Shown piece by piece: positions 62,301-64,000 of a stretch of 64,000 nucleotides of DNA. The translations under genes and the position numbers were made by a program. Every line of letters starts with the position of its first letter. Positions within the stretch are counted from its first letter, which is position 1. Source of the stretch: Paenibacillus xylanexedens (lineage in GTDB: Bacteria > Bacillota > Bacilli > Paenibacillales > Paenibacillaceae); NCBI RefSeq assembly GCF_007680605.1, contig NZ_VEIO01000001.1:434001-498000 (forward strand), read 5' to 3'. The notes under the pieces were generated by a model that saw only the letters and a program-made list of their open reading frames with translations, had not been told where the DNA came from and made no database searches.

Positions 62301-64000
62301 CCACATTCAGCAATCTTGTCAACATTCGGACCGGCAGGCTTTTGCCTTCCAAGAAGCGGAGTCAATAGAGGAGACGAATAGCGAGCAATTCAAGGCTGTG
62401 AAGGAACGAATGATGGAAGAAATGCACCGGGCAATGGATCTGGAGCGCGGACCATTAGTACAGGCGGGCCTCATCCAGGGATCAGATCGGGACGAATTAA
62501 TCTTTACGATTCACCATTTAGTCATTGATGCCATATCTTGGCGCATTTTACTGGATGATTTTTATGATATCTACCTTGCTCTAGAAAAGGACATGAAGCC
62601 GATCTTGCCTTCTATATCCGATTCTTACCGGGACTACGCACAGAGAATGCATACGTATGCTTCTATTGGTGAATGGAAGGATGAGGCGCAATATTGGAAG
62701 AATCTATCGGTTCGGCAGGTTTCATCGCTCATCGGGGACGGGGTAAACACGAAGGGGCAGGTTCGAGATAGTGAAGTGGCAAGCCTTCATTTTACACAAA
62801 AAGCTACTACGACCCTCGTGCAATTGACGACTGAGCGATACGAGGCGGATACAGCGTCTTTGTTGCTAGCCGCGTTAGGTACTGCAATGGGGGCTATGGG
62901 TGTTCAAGATGGCCTATGGGTCAACATGGAGGGACACGGTCGGGAAAGTTTCGGTGAAATTGTGGATTATTCACGAACGGTCGGCTGGTTTACATCCCAT
63001 TACCCGATTTATCTGGATATCTCAGCAGCCAAAACGCCGCACCTTTATGTGGCACAGCTTCATCATGATTTGCAACGCATCCCTAACAGGGGAGCTGGAT
63101 TTAACATATTAAAGTACATGCAGCCTGAAACAGAGACCAGATTGTTCAATGGATCTGAGATTGAGCCACAAATTTGCTTCAACTATCTTGGTGAAATGCA
63201 TGACCATCGTTATCAAAATCTGTTTCGGCTTTCGCAGCTTCCCATGCATGGAACGGAGAGTCCAGATGCGGATCGCCCATTTGCGATCACTTGTAATGTG
63301 CTCATATCGGACGGGCGGATGCTGGTGGAATTTGATTACAATAAACATCAGTTCCAAGCAGAAACCATCCAGAGAATGCTGCAAGGTTTCCTTAATGGTT
63401 TGCAAGACATGATGTATGCCGGTGAGGGAGAGATGGTTACAGAAGAGGAACATGAGGGATTTCAGCTGGTACCTTCTGCAGAAAGGGATGTCCTTGAACA
63501 GGTAGCACCTTTTCCAATGCTCAAAGCTTATCCGCTGTCACCTATGCAGGAAAGTATGTTGTTTCATTATCTCCGCTTTCCGGATTCCACGGCTTATGAG
63601 GAGCAATGTGTCATTCATTTGCAAGGTGACCTTGACTCAGAGCGGCTTAGAGACTGCTTTCAGCAGGTGGTTAATCAACATGACATCCTTCGTACCTTTT
63701 TTGCCTTGCGTGGGCTCGAACGGCCGCTTCAGGCAGTGGCGAAGTCATGGAACCTTCCCTTTGAGTTTATGGATTGGACGGCGGAACATGGCGGATGTGA
63801 GCCCGAGAAGCTTCAACAGTATCTTCGACAAAATCGTGAACGGCGCTTTAATCTATTTGGTGAGGTACCTCTGAGAGTAACACTTATTCGAACAGACGGT
63901 AACGCGTATAGTCTGGTTTGGAGCTTTCATCATATTTTGCTTGATGGGTGGAGTGTAGGCCTTCTTCTTAGTAGTATCTTCGATCTATACGCCGATCTGT
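53305..64000 (+). CDS. Hybrid PKS-NRPS, iturin/mycosubtilin synthetase A-like (3' end outside window)
   Basis: At least 3565 codons, open to the window end. Domains: KS about 25-445 (Cys186 in DTACSSS, His319, His359); AT-less linker to about 605; ACP about 640-715 (Ser678); PLP aminotransferase about 860-1310 (Lys1139); C about 1330-1770 (HHLVADG at 1464); PCP about 1810-1885 (Ser1844); C about 1890-2330 (HHLIADG at 2026); A about 2345-2850 (YTSGSTGKPKG; residues read as DLTKIGEVGK, Asn); PCP (Ser2883 in GGDS); E about 2935-3390 (HHLVIDAISW, RTVGWFTS, FNYLG); C from about 3400 (HHILLDG at 3542). It would elongate an acyl chain with malonate, install a beta-amino group, and add Asn, predicted D. 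ATG 53305 follows AAGGGGAG, 18 bases after the ligase stop. Confidence 0.92.
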   Translation, partial: MKKSLLPRRTKEDRTPATVIEEQSGKDIAVIGMALKVPGADSLDQFWSNLCRGEDWILEAPKVRTSEGGIKAPRRGYLNEIDTFDDFFFRIPPKEATLMDPYQRLFLEIAWSAIEDAGYGGDRIKGSRTGVYVGSGHENEYKQMIASCNTDLLSAAAVGNMSSAIASRISYLLDLRGPSLVIDTACSSSLMAVHLACQALLSRECDMAIAGGIQIILDPQAEQPQIGIESPSSKVRAFDEEADGTVRGEGMGAILLKPLSRAIADNDLVYAVIKASVSNQDGKSIGITSPNRAAQEQLLIRAWERAGIHPASLSYIETHGTGTPIGDPIEVRAIHNAFRVYTDKVQFCAIGSLKPNIGHLYHAAGIVSFIKSALALHHEQLPPSLYFEKPNPQIEFANSPVYVNAHLSDWKRGTDVRRCGVSSFGMSGTNCHVVLEEASERKVFLSPNTQNGPSLFTLSARTLTSLRSLIDKYRLFLLTSDPQSFANICYTSNIGRGVYEYKLAVIAHHHQELQDKLAWLQHETFTGQYGELAEGIWFGGPEQDRTLTSSELDSNVAMPSLVNVNVLYKIATQYVNGQPIDWKDLHAGSGKRVVSVPTYAFDQHRHWIVPMLVSESRGEVNHKPEGKKENSTMENRVVQDANILSFTSAVQEMMSNISGYSPEDIGINRNFMELGMDSILLVNAKHAIKNQFGVDIPMHLFFEEMSTVAEVGKYIASQSQQLPESPILNGQTEDKRVPRDAARLQNVYVHPYAASAEEESESSNQSVAGSGLEGIVQKQLDLMTLQLSMLQAGSAGSEASAIRLSAATAVQANKPVKKDYFDDLAESPSVPSNFTKERVPTNRPYVPFQKLETHSKTGLNPVQEHFIDEFISRYTAKTVRSQLHTQAFRKVVANNRNVAGYRPYWKDIVYQIVVDQAEGSNITDIDGNRYIDLTMGFGVNLFGHQVSFINEAMQEAVQKGMCVGPINANAGQVASALRELTGIERAAFFNSGTEAIMVAMRLARAATNRKKIVVFSGSYHGTFDGVLAMSAGLGGSSTPIAPGILQGMVEDLIVLNYDHPESLRMIEQRAGELAAVLVEPVQSRRPDIQPTAFLQKLRSLTASEGIALIFDEVITGFRIHPGGAQAWFGIEADMVVYGKVVGGGLPIGIVAGKERYLDGIDGGMWSFGDSSFPPHEERRTFVAGTFCQHPLAMNAALAVLRRLQEEGPALQEQLNRKTAALADRLNHYFAEELVPLEIVHFGSLFRFVQKSDLELLYYLLIEKGIYIWEGRNCFLSTAHSEADIDRIVDAVQSSIEELRSAGFLPPSSPTSPGGGRKQASKAVAVEARKQAEIHPLTSEQTQLWFASLANDNMSHAYVESVVLRLEGAVDTKRLREAVRYVVQRHGMLRTHFSNDEGLYYTEPFENVASKIMFEEAEGLEESEALPEAIQQKWSNGFDLSNSPLIRFCLLHLGHQQYRLIMQVHHLVADGWSIVQILKEIAGYYTTQNRLQSPDSVLFSAFAQWQLNLPLEEKQHAREFWTRRLSTPMPELVVSARLASESVSLYPGMRLYRSLNTEFTAGLRAFGKKKGVSLFMLMLAAYNMLLSRISGLRQITVGIPVAGQLQMGLPQLVGQCVNLLPFSSQLPAKEELSGYATLVRGEMLELLEHQRCSYVDIVTALVTEGESVYPPVINTIFNFDKTPELHFGDLRVQLKSFQPSSFKYPISMNVLEMDQELVLELDVGDGVCGREEAEGWLETYTLLLDTVESKVWKEGKAEPNSRCSKIHTLLSTPSFVSSEKLATSLNPCGNDLTTEQARKNLNDRAAGYAPPVTEMQIRIHRIWLEIMKLENAGIHDHFLAVGGNSLAATVITARLQKELGINVPLSLLFRHSTIAELAQVLDEVPTAEPMRIPKARPAQCYPQSASQRSIFAVEKLGRAGTAYNVTGLITVDGSLDLQRLNVAANALVKRHECLRTSFDLDEDEPVQRVFNEATMEIPMHLLDSDTTEETILRTIRPFDLEQAPLMRMEYWTEPKESGRQYLLMDMHHLIADGLSANLLLEELVQLYDGQSLPAVPLHMKDFTQWQLGRFGAGDMRESKKYWAQQFKDGIPRLDWGIYHQRPAVRSYEGARYGFKLPDEILARIKAYAADEKVTLYSYFLAAYKVMLSKYSVQEHIMVGTTASGRLYSDIERTPGMFVNTIPLRSDLSGNQWFSKLVHEVQVNAVHALEHQEYPLEQWIALENGERDSGRNPLFDAVYVYQHEALSTEPQIGGGVKFTASEYKNRMAKFDLTLEVVERPNGLHLDLEYCTEVFHPEAIEAMAGHVVAILEAVSHQPDVSISEISLLHASETKQLLHEFNETDNQRLLDQPIFVLFEEQVQRTPDAIAVSCAGVQLTYLELNMRANRFAQVLKEQGVLREMAVGLVMRRSPDLLAAILGIWKAGACYVPIDPSYPRDRIRYILDDCKAQWVIADEAYEELCNFSGSVMLTEEVHGNVPLTPVNLERIAGPDDLAYIIYTSGSTGKPKGVMVEHRGLTNYIRWADQTYVRGEKIRFSLYSSISFDLTVTSMFTPLLSGNQIIIYAEDVEFALERICEDGEVDLIKLTPSHLKLLSLYNTKGSSLKRFIVGGEAFESSAAADIISMFGPHVEIYNEYGPTETVVGCMIHQYDPAETYSEVPIGWPIDNMRLYVSDEQGNLQAKHLPGELCIAGIAVARGYVNQPELTEEKFVSDRFHEPGKVYRTGDLVRWLPAGGMEYLGRIDEQVKIRGHRIEMGEIRNLILAYSSIREAAVIVQETESRGKHLCAFYVSTEKLETSVLESYLSAYLPQYMLPSEYIRLDRLPLSANGKVDIKKLPVMLAEQAPFEHPPLVEILGEAELLQAWREILKAPDASRDDQFMRLGGDSIKAIQIAARMKKCGYRLESAEILRLKTVSSIAPMLIPMDDTSPGSASEPIEGDVPLSPIQHWFFKQNFAEMNYWNNSVTLISVTRFNERFVREALRLLTVHHDALRMTFKRNGNHNHIQQSCQHSDRQAFAFQEAESIEETNSEQFKAVKERMMEEMHRAMDLERGPLVQAGLIQGSDRDELIFTIHHLVIDAISWRILLDDFYDIYLALEKDMKPILPSISDSYRDYAQRMHTYASIGEWKDEAQYWKNLSVRQVSSLIGDGVNTKGQVRDSEVASLHFTQKATTTLVQLTTERYEADTASLLLAALGTAMGAMGVQDGLWVNMEGHGRESFGEIVDYSRTVGWFTSHYPIYLDISAAKTPHLYVAQLHHDLQRIPNRGAGFNILKYMQPETETRLFNGSEIEPQICFNYLGEMHDHRYQNLFRLSQLPMHGTESPDADRPFAITCNVLISDGRMLVEFDYNKHQFQAETIQRMLQGFLNGLQDMMYAGEGEMVTEEEHEGFQLVPSAERDVLEQVAPFPMLKAYPLSPMQESMLFHYLRFPDSTAYEEQCVIHLQGDLDSERLRDCFQQVVNQHDILRTFFALRGLERPLQAVAKSWNLPFEFMDWTAEHGGCEPEKLQQYLRQNRERRFNLFGEVPLRVTLIRTDGNAYSLVWSFHHILLDGWSVGLLLSSIFDLYADL

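Overview
The window is chromosomal DNA from a low-to-moderate GC, spore-forming Firmicute, most likely Paenibacillus. The case rests on a citZ-icd-mdh operon beside ytvI and an fxsA-like gene, a pstB-phoU-polA-mutM-ytaF-coaE-nrdR block, an alpha/beta small acid-soluble spore protein, SLH-anchored exoenzymes, and an iturin-type lipopeptide assembly line. All assignments come from reading the sequence; no database search was run.

Core region (1-23.5 kb). It starts inside an acyl-CoA thioesterase gene, followed by fxsA, ytvI (opposite strand), the citrate synthase/isocitrate dehydrogenase/malate dehydrogenase operon, a small membrane protein, a membrane diguanylate cyclase, a general-stress SDR dehydrogenase and a cupin. 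A phosphate block follows: histidine kinase phoR, response regulator phoP, a soluble CBS-domain chemoreceptor, pstB and phoU. Two sites with the pattern TTTACA-N5-TTAACA (Pho boxes) lie before phoP and before pstB. Then come polA, mutM, ytaF, coaE, a lytic transglycosylase, an ssp gene and nrdR, ending at a tRNA-Ala(GGC) gene.

Accessory region (23.5-40.5 kb). The 3' end of the tRNA-Ala gene plus its terminator recurs at 27.8 kb and at 40.4 kb, and a decayed half-tRNA lies at 25.9 kb. This looks like stepwise accretion of DNA at a tRNA target, although no integrase is visible. The cargo is a frameshifted Lrp regulator, a short ORF coupled to a 14-TM MFS exporter, a WYL regulator, a DJ-1/PfpI protein, and two divergently transcribed SLH-anchored giants: a CBM9-esterase and a 2784-residue protein with two GH43 domains. 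Each giant has a full-consensus CcpA cre site in the shared promoter region.

Redox module (40.5-47.2 kb). After a hypothetical gene and a peptidase S51 gene interrupted by an in-frame stop, there is an ApbE flavin transferase, a LysR regulator, and divergently a flavin reductase and a three-domain flavoprotein (flavin reductase, covalent-FMN domain, fumarate reductase-like FAD domain). ApbE would flavinylate the last protein, giving a self-contained soluble NAD(P)H-driven reductase.

Lipopeptide cluster (47.3 kb to the end). A tetR-MFS operon precedes a trans-acting malonyl transferase, a fatty acyl-AMP ligase-carrier protein, and a giant PKS-NRPS that runs off the window: KS-ACP-aminotransferase-C-PCP-C-A(Asn)-PCP-E-C. 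This is the logic of the iturin/mycosubtilin family (beta-amino fatty acid, then Asn). It differs in having the acyl ligase-ACP as a separate protein and in having an epimerization domain in the Asn module, which predicts D-Asn at position 1.
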